A DNA stretch of 64,000 bases from JACMLD01 sp039919885 (GTDB lineage: Bacteria > Bacteroidota > Bacteroidia > Chitinophagales > Chitinophagaceae): assembly GCA_039919885.1 (NCBI GenBank), contig JBDSEV010000082.1:53437-117436 (forward strand), written 5' to 3'. The translations under genes and the position numbers were made by a program. Within the stretch, counting starts at the first letter, position 1. Every line of letters begins with the position of its first letter. The notes under the pieces were generated by a model. That model was not told the origin of the DNA. It saw only the letters and a program-made list of their open reading frames with translations, and did no database searches. Below, piece after piece: positions 25,570 through 36,000 of this stretch.

Positions 25570-26193
25570 ATGCATAATAAAAATATAACCGCCGCAGGCA
25601 AAAATTTGCCGGACGCTAAAAAAGCATTGGTAATGGTACATGGCCGCGGTGGCAGTGCGCGCGATATTTTGTCGCTTGCCACCCACCTGGACGTAAAGGA
25701 TTTTGCATTGCTGGCACCGCAGGCCAGTAACAACAGCTGGTATCCATTGTCATTTTTATCGCCGCTCGCGGACAATGAGCCATGGTTATCCGATGCGCTG
25801 CGGGCATTGACTGATACCGTCGCTGACATCGAAAAAAGTGGAATTGCAAAAGATCATATCTACTTGCTGGGTTTTTCTCAGGGCGCCTGCCTGTCGCTTG
25901 AGTTCGTAGCCAGGAACGCCGCCAGGTATGGTGGCGTGGTGGCTTTTACCGGGGGATTGATCGGTGATAAAATTCACCCGGAAAATTACAGTGGTAACTT
26001 TGCAGGTACGCCCGTATTTATCGGCAGCAGCAATCCCGACCCCCATGTACCTGCGGCAAGGGTATATGCTACCACCAATATCCTGAAGTCCATGGGTGCC
26101 ACAGTTACTGAAAAGATCTACGAGAATATGGGGCATACCATCAACCAGGATGAAATTGAAATGGCAAATAAACTGGTGTTTCACCGCAACTAA
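25570..26193 (+). CDS. Alpha/beta hydrolase, phospholipase/carboxylesterase family (MhqD/YpfH-like)
   Basis: 207-aa serine hydrolase. MVHGRGGSARDIL forms the oxyanion region, GFSQGACLSLE the nucleophile elbow (Ser103), with an Asp near SSNPDPHVP and a His in NMGHTINQDE completing the triad. It starts one base after the upstream dioxygenase. The pairing of this esterase with VOC dioxygenases copies the mhq genes of Bacillus, supporting a detoxification operon. Confidence 0.88.
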   Translation: MHNKNITAAGKNLPDAKKALVMVHGRGGSARDILSLATHLDVKDFALLAPQASNNSWYPLSFLSPLADNEPWLSDALRALTDTVADIEKSGIAKDHIYLLGFSQGACLSLEFVARNAARYGGVVAFTGGLIGDKIHPENYSGNFAGTPVFIGSSNPDPHVPAARVYATTNILKSMGATVTEKIYENMGHTINQDEIEMANKLVFHRN

Positions 26194-26220
26194 AGGTGCG
26201 TTCAACGGCGTATAAGCGCG

Positions 26221-27216
26221 CTACCTTCTAAAAGTATATACCACGCCTGGCTGCACGCCAAAGGGTGAATAGGCAAGCGTAAAGGAAATGCTTCCTTTTT
26301 GGTCCGGGTGAACCATTCCCTGCCTTTTAAGCCGCGCATAACGATGATAGTTATTGACTACCTGTGTGCCGCACGCAAATCCCAGCAAACCGCCGGCAAT
26401 TACATCCGTTGCCCAGTGGCGGTTCTCTGTAATCCTGCTCACGCCCACCAGTGTGGCTAGTCCGTAAGAAATAATAGGTACCATCGGAATATCGCGGTAT
26501 TCTTTGGCATAGACCGTTGCAGCTGCAAACGCGAGCGCAGTATGACCCGAAGGAAAAGCGCTGTTGTCGCTGTACGGGAGCTTATAAAACGGGCCATGAA
26601 AGCGCGCTGAATTGAGTTTTGAATTCGGATCGAAATTAACGGGCCGGTTCCTGCCGGACAATTCTTTAAACAAAGTGGACCATACAGTGGCAGTTATGTA
26701 AGATTGGAAAGCGAGCGCAGTGGTGGTCCTTAACTTCTCATTTTTAAATATAAACCCGGTAATGGCGATCGCCGCCAGCGGAACTACTTCAAATTGTGCA
26801 CCGAGGTTGGTAATGGTACGGCTGGGACCTGCAGACCATGAATTGTTATTGCGAAAAGTGACGGCCGTGCGTTGAATTGGCTTGTCGAGAAAGGATATGC
26901 CTATCATGGCACCAATCATGATACCATCGCGTATCAGGGTTTTCTTAGTAGGTTTAAAAGGAGACAGCGCCTGCTGTTTAAAATCATCCAATAGTAATAT
27001 TCCGAATACCCGTAAGGTGATTTTTGTACGTTCATTATAAAAAGCCGGTTCAATGAGGTTACGCTGGTTGGTGGTATCGGTTTCACGCTTCAGGCTATCC
27101 AGTTTGTTTGCCAGCGAATCTGGCCGTTGGCCAAATACCACCGCCGGAATACAACAGACCGCAACCAAAATAAAACATTTGCACTTTTTACAGAGGCGTT
27201 TAATCAGGATACCCAT
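26221..27216 (-). CDS. PAP2 family phosphatase
   Basis: 331 aa from ATG 27216 with a signal-like N-terminus (CFILVAVCCIPAVVFGQ). The three acid-phosphatase motifs are intact: KELSGRNRP, FPSGHTALAF and SRITENRHWATDVIAGG. Such proteins dephosphorylate lipid phosphates (phosphatidate, undecaprenyl diphosphate) at the envelope. Four to five hydrophobic segments surround the motifs. It follows the DUF748 gene by 20 bp and is likely co-transcribed. Confidence 0.88.
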   Translation of the reverse strand: MGILIKRLCKKCKCFILVAVCCIPAVVFGQRPDSLANKLDSLKRETDTTNQRNLIEPAFYNERTKITLRVFGILLLDDFKQQALSPFKPTKKTLIRDGIMIGAMIGISFLDKPIQRTAVTFRNNNSWSAGPSRTITNLGAQFEVVPLAAIAITGFIFKNEKLRTTTALAFQSYITATVWSTLFKELSGRNRPVNFDPNSKLNSARFHGPFYKLPYSDNSAFPSGHTALAFAAATVYAKEYRDIPMVPIISYGLATLVGVSRITENRHWATDVIAGGLLGFACGTQVVNNYHRYARLKRQGMVHPDQKGSISFTLAYSPFGVQPGVVYTFRR

Positions 27217-27235
27217 ATCGACATGCAATTATAAT

Positions 27236-28456
27236 TTACCTATGTTTACTAGCCTTCTTTACAGGTTTTTTCTTTTCTTTTTTCTTTTCACCGTTTTCTT
27301 TTTCTTTCTTACCAAATACCCGTTGCAGGAGATTGCGATCGTCTTTCTTAGACGCTTCATCTACGGAATTAATATTAATCTGGTTGTCTACGCTTGGCAT
27401 AAGCGCCTGAATAAATGCGTTCCGCAATACTTCCCAAATGGCGTCCAGGGTGTTGGTTTTTGGATCCTTAAAATTTCCCTCCAGCGAAACCCTGGTAGCA
27501 ATTTGGTCTTTTCGCTGGTTCCTGAATACGACGCCTACGCCACCCACCAGTGATTCCCACAATTTATGAAAAAATCCATCTTTTTTATCCTCGGGCCCTA
27601 CCACATCCAATCCTTTTATGATTGGCTTAACGTACCCCTTAAATGCGCCGTCTTTTGCAGCCAGCTCGCTATACATACCGAAGTTACCACGGTGCACGTC
27701 AAAATTTCCATATGCCATCAAAAAATCATTCAGCAATACAAGGTTTACATTTTTAATATCCGCATTCAGATCAAAGGTAGCAGCATTTGCCAGGGGATTC
27801 AACTTCATATTTAAATTGAGGGTTCCTTCATAAGCGGCCGCCGTTGCCACAACAGTAGACGGTAGTAACTTCCCGCTGTCTGCAACGTTTTCAAGGTTTT
27901 CAGCGGTTAGCTGTATTTTTTTTAAAGAAATGTCTACCCGTGGTTTCCGGCCATTGTCTGCGTAGTGAAGCTCGCCGTTATTGATGGCAAACCGGTTTAG
28001 TTTTAATGGCATGAAATCCTTTAATATTTTGCGGAAATCACTGGTGTCATGCTTTACATCGGCAAGTTCAACTTTATTTTCAGTAAAGATTAATTTGGGC
28101 GCATCGAACTCCAGTTCACCAACCAGCCGGCCATGAAACAGTGCACGCCATTCAACAGAAAGATCTATGTTGGCAACTTTAAAAAATCCAGACTGTTTAC
28201 CAGACCGTTCGTCTTTTTTGTTAAGGTACATGTCATTAATTTGATAGGCACCGCGGTACAACGAAATATCTACATCGTCTATATGTCCGAAATACCCCTT
28301 CACATTGGCCAGCGATTTATTGGCGTAATGCAAAACGATATAAGGCAGCAATAGCCGGAAAATAACCAGTAATGCAATAATACCCAGGAAAATATTCGTT
28401 TTTCTATTTCGGAAAACACGTTTCCATGCGGGTGGGTTAGAAGGATGTAGCGACAT
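27236..28456 (-). CDS. DUF748/AsmA-like envelope protein
   Basis: 406 aa from ATG 28456. One N-terminal membrane anchor (IFLGIIALLVIFRLLLPYIVLHYAN), then a long beta-rich repeat region typical of AsmA/DUF748 proteins that span the envelope and are linked to lipid transport, and a highly charged C-terminus (about 370-406, Lys/Glu runs). Pairing with a PAP2 lipid phosphatase agrees with a lipid-related role. The Lys-rich tail is not typical of the family. Confidence 0.75.
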   Translation of the reverse strand: MSLHPSNPPAWKRVFRNRKTNIFLGIIALLVIFRLLLPYIVLHYANKSLANVKGYFGHIDDVDISLYRGAYQINDMYLNKKDERSGKQSGFFKVANIDLSVEWRALFHGRLVGELEFDAPKLIFTENKVELADVKHDTSDFRKILKDFMPLKLNRFAINNGELHYADNGRKPRVDISLKKIQLTAENLENVADSGKLLPSTVVATAAAYEGTLNLNMKLNPLANAATFDLNADIKNVNLVLLNDFLMAYGNFDVHRGNFGMYSELAAKDGAFKGYVKPIIKGLDVVGPEDKKDGFFHKLWESLVGGVGVVFRNQRKDQIATRVSLEGNFKDPKTNTLDAIWEVLRNAFIQALMPSVDNQININSVDEASKKDDRNLLQRVFGKKEKENGEKKKEKKKPVKKASKHR

Positions 28457-28775
28457 ATGATACGAGTAAATGAGGATTGTTGTTTCACGTTTCTCCATAA
28501 CAATACCGTGCCTTTTAAAACCTAACGGGCGGCATTAATGGCTATCACGTAACCCGAAGTTGTTTTTGGGGAAAAACGTGTATAAAATGACGCAAACTGA
28601 GCCGCCTGGTTGCTCGGTTCGGAGACGCTTTGCCTGGCCTTAGATCGGCCAGGTCAATGGTAATTTTGAACCGCTAACAGGAAATTTCGGACGCCGGGCT
28701 TTTTGTTCTTGAAACTCTGGAAAAAAACAGTTATTTTAGGAAACCAATATTTCCTACACTATAATCAGCGCTGCT
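28457..28775. promoter_or_regulatory. Intergenic region upstream of histidine kinase, with -7 box and palindrome
   Basis: TAATTTTG at 28661-28668 matches TAnnTTTG in the + direction. Immediately upstream lies the palindrome CCTGGCCTTAGATCGGCCAGG (about 28633-28653), preceded by TTTG at 28629-28632. The TTTG-to--7 gap (28 bp) is longer than the usual spacing. Possibly an operator; nothing coding is seen. Confidence 0.35.
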
Positions 28776-30251
28776 ATGAGTTTTTTTCCGCAACAATTAT
28801 TTCATTTCCAGGAAAAGATACGATCTGTTGGCCCTATTACATGGCCACGGAGGGCAAAACAACCATTGGATGCAATATGGCGGGCCCGTTCCATTAACCT
28901 CATTTCTTTTACACCAGCCTGGGGTAGCCGGCTATTGGCTTTTTTTCTTTCCGTTAAAATGATAGGCGTATGTGCGGGCATGGATGACTATGAACAGCGA
29001 AAGCTCGGCATTTTTAACCAACTTAATTTTTTACAACTGATTACCGGCATCTGCATACCGGTTGCAGCACTTTTTCATAACCCAAAATTTCCGGAATGGG
29101 CCTGGCTTATTGCCTGTCTGCCCGCACTTATCAGCATGCTGGTGCTATGGCTGAATGCGCAGCAGAAATATGAGGTGGCCATGGTTTGCTATTTTATTTG
29201 CTATCCCGTGGTAAGCAGTATTGTATACATGAGTGGTATTAACATTGGCGGCGAGCTGTTTTTTATTCTTTATGGCATCCTGTCCGTATTTTTTCTGCAA
29301 CAGATCAGCCACATGCTTTTTTCCGTGTCGCTAAGCATGATAAGTTATTTTATGCTTGCTGTAGTATGGAAGGATCATCGTTTTCAGCTGGAGACTTCCA
29401 ACCTGTTTTTATACCTGTTCAACCAGTCGGTGGGCATTGTATTTATTTTCTACGGCCTTTTCCTTATAAAGAAAGAAAACCTTGGTTACCAATCGCGGGT
29501 ATTGTCTAAAAACAGGGAGATTGCAGCAAACGCAGTAGTACTGCAACAGCAGACGGTGGAACTGACAGAACTCAATGCGCTTAAGAACAAATTGTTTTCT
29601 GTGATCGCCCATGATTTGAAAACACCGATGTATTCGTTGCGTAACCTTTTCAGGAACATACAGCAGCAGGACACGCCGTCGCGCAAGATAAAAGCCATGC
29701 TGCCGGATATGATTGATAACCTCAATTATACCACCGGGCTGATGGAAAATTTGCTGCAGTGGGCTAAATGCCAGATGCAATCCGAAGGAGTGAAAACACA
29801 ACAACTTGATATTGTTAAAATGATCGGGGACACCATCAAACTCTTGCAATTGCAGGCTGAAGCAAAACAATTGACGATTAAAAACCCGCTCCACGATGCC
29901 GTTTTAATTATGGCGGATAAGGATATGATTGACTTGGTATTGCGCAACTTGTTATCGAATGCCCTGAAGTTTACACCGGCAAACGGCTGCATTACCGTTG
30001 GAATTAACGCGCTGGCGACGGGTGCGGAAGTCTTTGTATCTGACACCGGTGCAGGCATCAGCATAGAAGCCATGCAAAAAATAAACAGGAGTGATTACTT
30101 CACCACCAACGGTACCGCCCAGGAACCCGGCACCGGCCTTGGGTTGATGCTTTGCAAAGAGTTTTTATTAAAGAATCAAAGCCAGCTCGTAATAGAAAGC
30201 GAGCCTGGAAAAGGTAGCAGGTTTTCATTTGCGTTGCCGCTTTCCGCATGA
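28776..30251 (+). CDS. Sensor histidine kinase with multi-pass membrane sensor
   Basis: 491 aa. Six or so membrane segments (about 80-235), then a short coiled coil (NREIAANAVVLQQQTVELTELNALKNK), the HisKA motif FSVIAHDLKTPMYSL (His279), and an ATPase domain with NLLSNALKFTP, DTGAGIS and GTGLGLMLCKEF. The N-terminal 60 residues have little family character, so the true start may be later, for example near the Met in VCAGMDDYEQ. No response regulator is adjacent; the LytTR regulator downstream pairs better with the next kinase. Confidence 0.85.
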   Translation: MSFFPQQLFHFQEKIRSVGPITWPRRAKQPLDAIWRARSINLISFTPAWGSRLLAFFLSVKMIGVCAGMDDYEQRKLGIFNQLNFLQLITGICIPVAALFHNPKFPEWAWLIACLPALISMLVLWLNAQQKYEVAMVCYFICYPVVSSIVYMSGINIGGELFFILYGILSVFFLQQISHMLFSVSLSMISYFMLAVVWKDHRFQLETSNLFLYLFNQSVGIVFIFYGLFLIKKENLGYQSRVLSKNREIAANAVVLQQQTVELTELNALKNKLFSVIAHDLKTPMYSLRNLFRNIQQQDTPSRKIKAMLPDMIDNLNYTTGLMENLLQWAKCQMQSEGVKTQQLDIVKMIGDTIKLLQLQAEAKQLTIKNPLHDAVLIMADKDMIDLVLRNLLSNALKFTPANGCITVGINALATGAEVFVSDTGAGISIEAMQKINRSDYFTTNGTAQEPGTGLGLMLCKEFLLKNQSQLVIESEPGKGSRFSFALPLSA

Positions 30252-30441
30252 GGATAGGATGGCTCGCCGACACGAAATACAGCAACAATTTTTCTTTGAA
30301 TTAAGCTACGAAATTATTGGTTTAGTAACAACGGTTGCATCAAGTAGCTTCATTGGCTTGCCATAAACCGTCACCCGTAGACTTAGACGCGTTATTTGAC
30401 CCGGTTTGATTTTTCTATTGCCTATTAGTACGATCTTTCCT

Positions 30442-31509
30442 ATGGTGAATGCAAAAGTAATCCGGCATACCTCATTTTGGATAGCCATCAATTTCCAGGG
30501 CACGCTGCTTCAATATTCATGGCTTCCTGCAAGCATGGTAAGTAAACCATCTGAAAACCTGGTATGGCTTTCCCTAAAGTGCAATCTCCTGGTGATACCG
30601 GTAAAAATGGCTATTACTTATTATACCATGTACATTATAAAAAAAGCTTTCCTGAAAGAGGAGAACTTCAGCGTACTGGCGCTTAAAATCATTTTTGCAA
30701 TGTGTCTGGCGGTTTTGTTGCACCGCTTCATAGGTGACTATTTTATAGCCCCCCTGCTGTTTCCCGGGCGAACGGGGACTCTTTCGGAAGTGATGTCCCT
30801 TCCGCTTACGCTTATTTCGCTCATGGATCTCGGGTACGTAGCGGGCATTGCGGCTGCCCTTAAACTGTTTGGGATGTCAGTGGTGAAGGGCCGGCGGGAG
30901 AGAACGCTTTTAAAAGATAAACTGGAGACCGAATTAAAATTTTTAAAAAATCAGATCAACCCGCATTTCTTGTTTAATACCCTGAATAATATCTATAGTC
31001 TGTCCAGGAAGAAGTCGGATAAGGCTCCGGAGGTAGTAATGAAGCTTTCCAAACTGCTGCGCTTTATGCTATATGAGTCGGGAAAAGATGCTATTTCCAT
31101 AACCGATGAGATTAAAATTTTAAACGATTACGTTGCGCTGGAAAAAATCCGGTACAATGACCGGCTGTCTATCCGTTTTGATGTATCGGTTGACAATGCC
31201 GATCAGCGCATAACGCCGCTTATATTATTGCCTTTTATAGAGAATGCGTTTAAACATGGTATCAATGGTACTACCGGCGCGTCAGAAATTGAAATCGCAA
31301 TCCACCTTTCTGAAGGGCGGCTGCATTTTACCGTTACCAACAGCCGCGACCAGCAAATGATTCCCGCCATAGAAAGCCAGATTGGGTTGCGCAATGTGCG
31401 CAGGCAGCTGGAGTTGCTATACCGTGAATTTTCACTAACTATCGACAGCCCGCCCGGTAGCTTCACGGTTGTGCTGGAAATAAACCTCAATGCGTATGCA
31501 AACATTTAA
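30442..31509 (+). CDS. LytS-type sensor histidine kinase
   Basis: 355 aa from ATG 30442. Four predicted membrane helices (to about 150), a short linker, then the His_kinase domain with FLKNQINPHFLFNTLNNIYSLS (phospho-His about 175) and an HATPase with LLPFIENAFKHGI. The gene overlaps the LytTR response regulator by 20 bp, so the two are translationally coupled. Typical Bacteroidota two-component pair; the signal is unknown. Confidence 0.9.
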   Translation: MVNAKVIRHTSFWIAINFQGTLLQYSWLPASMVSKPSENLVWLSLKCNLLVIPVKMAITYYTMYIIKKAFLKEENFSVLALKIIFAMCLAVLLHRFIGDYFIAPLLFPGRTGTLSEVMSLPLTLISLMDLGYVAGIAAALKLFGMSVVKGRRERTLLKDKLETELKFLKNQINPHFLFNTLNNIYSLSRKKSDKAPEVVMKLSKLLRFMLYESGKDAISITDEIKILNDYVALEKIRYNDRLSIRFDVSVDNADQRITPLILLPFIENAFKHGINGTTGASEIEIAIHLSEGRLHFTVTNSRDQQMIPAIESQIGLRNVRRQLELLYREFSLTIDSPPGSFTVVLEINLNAYANI

Positions 31510-32215
31510 ATGTATGGTGGTAGAGGATGAACCGCTGGCGGCTGATGTGTTGCACGATTATATTGCCAACACGCCTTTTTTAATACTGGCGCAAACGCAT
31601 CCGGATGCAGTAAGCGCGCTGGAAGGAATGCGCCACGGTGAAGTGGATGTGATATTCCTCGACATACAATTACCAAAATTACTGGGCCTTGATTTTTTAA
31701 AGATACTGCAGCATCCGCCACAGGTTATCATTACCACTGCCTATAACGATTTTGCCCTCGCAGGGTACGAACATAATGTGGTTGATTATCTGCTTAAACC
31801 CATCGAATTTGACAGGTTTTTACTTGCGGTCAATAAGTTGAAAACTTCTAATACTTCCGTGCCAGTAACACTTGCTGCCAGCGTTCCCGAAGAAAATGAA
31901 AGTTTGTTCCTGAACAGCGGTAACAAAAGAATCCAGGTCTATTTCAGGGATATCCTGTTTATTGAAAGCCTAAGGGATTATGTAAAAATCACCATGCTGA
32001 AAAAATGTGTTACCGTAAAAATGCAGTTGGGTCAACTGGAAATGTTGCTGCCTGCGCAATCGTTTATAAGAATTCATCGCTCCTTTATTATTGCCCGTAG
32101 CAAACTGGATGCGTATACCGCCACCAGTGTAGAAATTAGCAGTTTTAAGTTGCCGGTAGGAAGGAGTTACAAGGAATTGCTGGTCAGCAGACTTGAGAAC
32201 AACAGCAAACAATAA
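31490..32215 (+). CDS. LytTR family response regulator
   Basis: 241 aa. Receiver domain (1-120) with VVEDEP, phospho-acceptor Asp58 in VDVIFLDIQLP and VVDYLLKPIEFDRF; LytTR DNA-binding domain (about 140-238) with IESLRDYVKI and FIRIHRSFIIARSK. Cognate to the overlapping LytS-type kinase. The DoxX-like gene starts 25 bp after its stop and may be in the same transcript. Confidence 0.93.
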   Translation: MRMQTFKCMVVEDEPLAADVLHDYIANTPFLILAQTHPDAVSALEGMRHGEVDVIFLDIQLPKLLGLDFLKILQHPPQVIITTAYNDFALAGYEHNVVDYLLKPIEFDRFLLAVNKLKTSNTSVPVTLAASVPEENESLFLNSGNKRIQVYFRDILFIESLRDYVKITMLKKCVTVKMQLGQLEMLLPAQSFIRIHRSFIIARSKLDAYTATSVEISSFKLPVGRSYKELLVSRLENNSKQ

Positions 32216-32240
32216 TGCATATTCACCTATTCGCAAACAT

Positions 32241-32999
32241 ATGAAGCTGAACCTTTATTACAATGCAGGACGCATTTTGTTCTCACTGGGGCTGTTGTGC
32301 ATTGGTATTAATCACCTGATTTTTGGGGTTTTTCCAGCCGGGCTGGAACCAGTCGCAGTTGCCATAAACGGTGTAAAAGGGCTTGCGTACACAACGGGCG
32401 TGTTGATAATAGCTGGTGCGGTATTGATTTTATTCACTGCGGGACAAGAGCGCCTGGCCGGGGTTTGGCTGCTTTTCATTGTTTTCTTGCTAATTCTGTT
32501 GCTGATGCAATTGCCAAAGGCGCTGCAGGATAGCAGCAATGCCGGAATATGGACAGGTTTTTTTGAAGTGCTGGCAGTGATAAGCGGTTTGTTTTTTATT
32601 GCCGCTAAAGCATTACCCGGCAAACCTGCCCTGTTGCCCGTTGGGCGCTTTTTATTAATTGTTGCGATGCTTGTGTTTGGTGCGCTGCACATAATGTATG
32701 CGCGCTACATCGTTACGCTAATCCCGCCATGGTTGCCATTGCGGTCGGTTTTAAACGCAGTGGTTATCGCAGGATTTTTTGGTGCTGCCTTGAGCCTGCT
32801 CTTGAAACGGTGGGTCAGCCAGGTAACGGTATTGCTGGCGGGTATGTTTTTTATTTGGTTTATTGTCCTGCACCTGCCAAGGTCTATTGCCGCGCGCAAT
32901 TTGGAAGCTGAATGGACCAGCGCATTTTTGGCCCTTTCAATGAGCGGCGTAGCGCTGCTGGCCGGGGCAAACGCAAAACCAGGTAAAAGTCTGTCATAG
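32241..32999 (+). CDS. DoxX-like integral membrane protein
   Basis: 252 aa from ATG 32241 with seven to eight hydrophobic helices and few polar residues. Segments such as GRILFSLGLLCIGINHLIFG and LVFGALHIMYARYI resemble DoxX/DoxD-like proteins, whose general role (redox or membrane stress) is poorly defined. Position after a LytTR regulator suggests it may be a target or accessory of that system. Confidence 0.65.
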   Translation: MKLNLYYNAGRILFSLGLLCIGINHLIFGVFPAGLEPVAVAINGVKGLAYTTGVLIIAGAVLILFTAGQERLAGVWLLFIVFLLILLLMQLPKALQDSSNAGIWTGFFEVLAVISGLFFIAAKALPGKPALLPVGRFLLIVAMLVFGALHIMYARYIVTLIPPWLPLRSVLNAVVIAGFFGAALSLLLKRWVSQVTVLLAGMFFIWFIVLHLPRSIAARNLEAEWTSAFLALSMSGVALLAGANAKPGKSLS

Positions 33000-33046
33000 T
33001 ACAGTTGCCGGTTTCAAATTTATTGGGCTACAACTACTCCACAACG

Positions 33047-36000
33047 TTAGCCGCAGGTTTCACAGCATAATTCGGGGGCTGCTACCAGCCTCGAGGTTCG
33101 CAGGATTCGGTAATTGCCCAGCCCTTGCGATAAAGGCCTTTCATTATTAATTGGGTAATCCGGTTTGTAGATGTATTGCTCGTACCGCGGCATCATTTCT
33201 ACCGCCAGCACACTAAGGCCAATATCGCCGCGGAGGTTAAACTGTTCAAGCAAATTGTATATTTCTTTCATGCTCCAGCCGCCTTGGCCGGTAAGCGGCA
33301 CATCCAGGTTTATCTTTATTTTATTGGCCTCCTTAACCGTCATATAATTTCTTTTTGCCAGGAAGGACGCTACCTGTACCTGTTCCTCTTTTGGCCGGTA
33401 TGCCAGCATTGTTTCGGATAATAAAATATTCCGGAATTGTTTTCCATCTGCCTGTTTTACCTGGGCATACAACATGCACCATATTTCTGTCTTGGGCGGT
33501 TTGCTCGTAACATTTTTTCCATTAAAAACAGCCTGGGCATATTGTGCGGATACTACCACGCGATCCGCGTCGCGGCTTACCAGGCATTTTAATGCTGGAG
33601 CCGGGTGTTGAACGCTATTGATTCTTGCCGGGTGCCCGAACCGTCCATGTGCGGTGCACCAAATCTTGTGCGTATGCCCCACGCGTAGTTCATAGGTAAA
33701 AAATCCGAATAGCTGGGGTGATTCATTGTGCAGTCCTTTGGGCAATGGCAACAGGTAATGCACCTGTGAAATTTTCAGCAGGGGCGTGCCGGGGTTGGGT
33801 GTCTCCGCTGTCATCAGCTGCATGGCGTCGAGGCCTGCGTTGTCGTTGCCATGGTCTTTCGTAATCACCCGTATTAGCGCGTCGCCTATCGGCAACGGCG
33901 GATCTTCCTGCTTTACCAGCAGTTGATCGGTATTGGGATAACTCAGTAACGGATCAGGAGCATAGGTGAGTACCCTCGCAAAATAACTGTCGTTGGGATC
34001 TTCTATAGGGGCATCAAACTCAAACCACAGGTAACGTTCCCGGGCAGCCGTTTCTGAATAGCCCGCGTTGGCAGCATACGGGGAGAGGGCAATACCTGCT
34101 GCCACAATTTTGGGTACCTGGCGGGGTATAACGGTGGTGGGTAATTGTAAATCAGCGCTGGCTGCCTGTGCCTTTTCGGCCGCCTCAGGTACGCTGCTGA
34201 TAAACGCCGGGGCAATGGTATACAACAAATCAATGGTATTGGGGTAAGGATGTGCCGTCGTGCTTGGTTTAGACAGATCTTTTTTGGGTTCTACCGCATC
34301 AATAAAAACAATGCGCGTGTAACTCCTGTCGGGCGCATCGCTGATAAGCCTGCTGGCGGTTTTCTTTAATTCCACGGCTCCTATCACTTCATCTTCCAGC
34401 GTGGTTGCCTCGCCTGTAAATGATTTCTCCCTGCTAATCGTTATACCTGCATCAGACAATCCGTCCCAGGTCCAGTCGCGGTTGATCTCAAACGAGACAA
34501 CGCAAATCCAATGATTGAAGAGCTCTGCACTGGTGGCAAAGCTAATGGAGGAATTATCCGGTGCAAGGGTATGGCGGATGCGGTTGCTGCAGCCAAAATG
34601 GATGCGTTCTCCCGGGTTGCCAATCAATGACAAACCAGTGCAACCCAGGCCAAGTTGTGTAGCCAGTCTTTGTACCACTGAATTTTGCACAGCGTCTTTG
34701 CCGGCTACCATGTCCGTTACCAATGTCTGGGCATTGATGACCTGTACAGGGTCGGGCTGTAAAAAAATGCCCTGCAGTTTTTTTGATTCCAGGTCTTTTT
34801 TAAAAAAATTCAGCTCGGCAACCGCATCTTCCCGAACAAAAAATTGCGTTGGCTCGCCGGTGCGGATAAGTTTTCCGTGGAATAGGGTTTCTTTAAAACC
34901 AAAATAATCGGGCAGTGCTGGTTTAGCTGAGCAGACTGGTAACAGCGTAATCCGAATATCGCGCGAGCGGGGAAGCACAATGGCTGTGCCTTCATCTATT
35001 TCTGTTTGCGAAATGGCCAGATCTCCCAACGTTATGGCATTGCCGAAGTCAATTACGTTGGCGTCCCGGTATTCCAGTTGCAGGCGAAAGGCCGCGGCCG
35101 CGTCGTTCGGAAACTGCCTTGTGGTGGTATACAACGGAATAAATGCCTCTTTCTGGTTGGCAGAAGCGCGGTTGTCCATTTTTAATGTTCGCAGTTCTAC
35201 CAGTACCAGCAGCTGATCAGTATCAGGATCAAACCCACCTACCGCACGTTGCTCTTTAATCTTTTCCAGCCCGGTTTTTCCAGTATGCAGGAATGCCCGG
35301 TCATCCACCAATTGCTGGAAAGCCGTTTCGGTATCCAGCTGCGTAAACAATAACGCAGGATAGCCGAGGCGCGGGCGCAGTACATCAAATTGGTCACCTG
35401 TGTAAAATATTTTTGTCGGGCCATTGGGATCCGTTTGTGCATCCAGCGGCAGCACCGTTACCTGCTTGGGTGCCACCCAACGTTTGAATGTTTCGGTGGC
35501 GGTGGTGCTCGGCGCGTCGTTTATTTCATCATCGGCAACTAAGGGTCCGCCGCCGGTTAGATCGGCCAGCCGAACCCGGAAAGAATATTGCCGGCCATAT
35601 TTTAATTCGCAATTGCGCGGTAGCAGCGGTCTGTACAAGCCCCCTTTCTGATCTGGCTTGCTGCTTATCCGGCTATCACTGTAGAGGCCGGGGTTTGCTA
35701 TTGCGCCCGATTCATCCAGCTCCGCCGCTTTTGGATCCGGCAAAACCAGCGAAGGCCCATACCACTGCGTAAAGTAGGAGGGCAGCCAATAGGCAGCACC
35801 GGCATTTACTTTACTGGGAAACACCTGTACACCGGTCTCAATTATTGTGCCCGCCGGTGCCAACTGTTGTTTGCCCAATACCAGGTCAACCTTGCTCTGC
35901 GTTAATACCAATGAATTCCAGCTGTCTGCGCCCGTTTCTTTTACATCTACGCGGTAACTGAAAACCCCCAATGGCGCATCCAGGCGTTTGCCCAGTGTAG

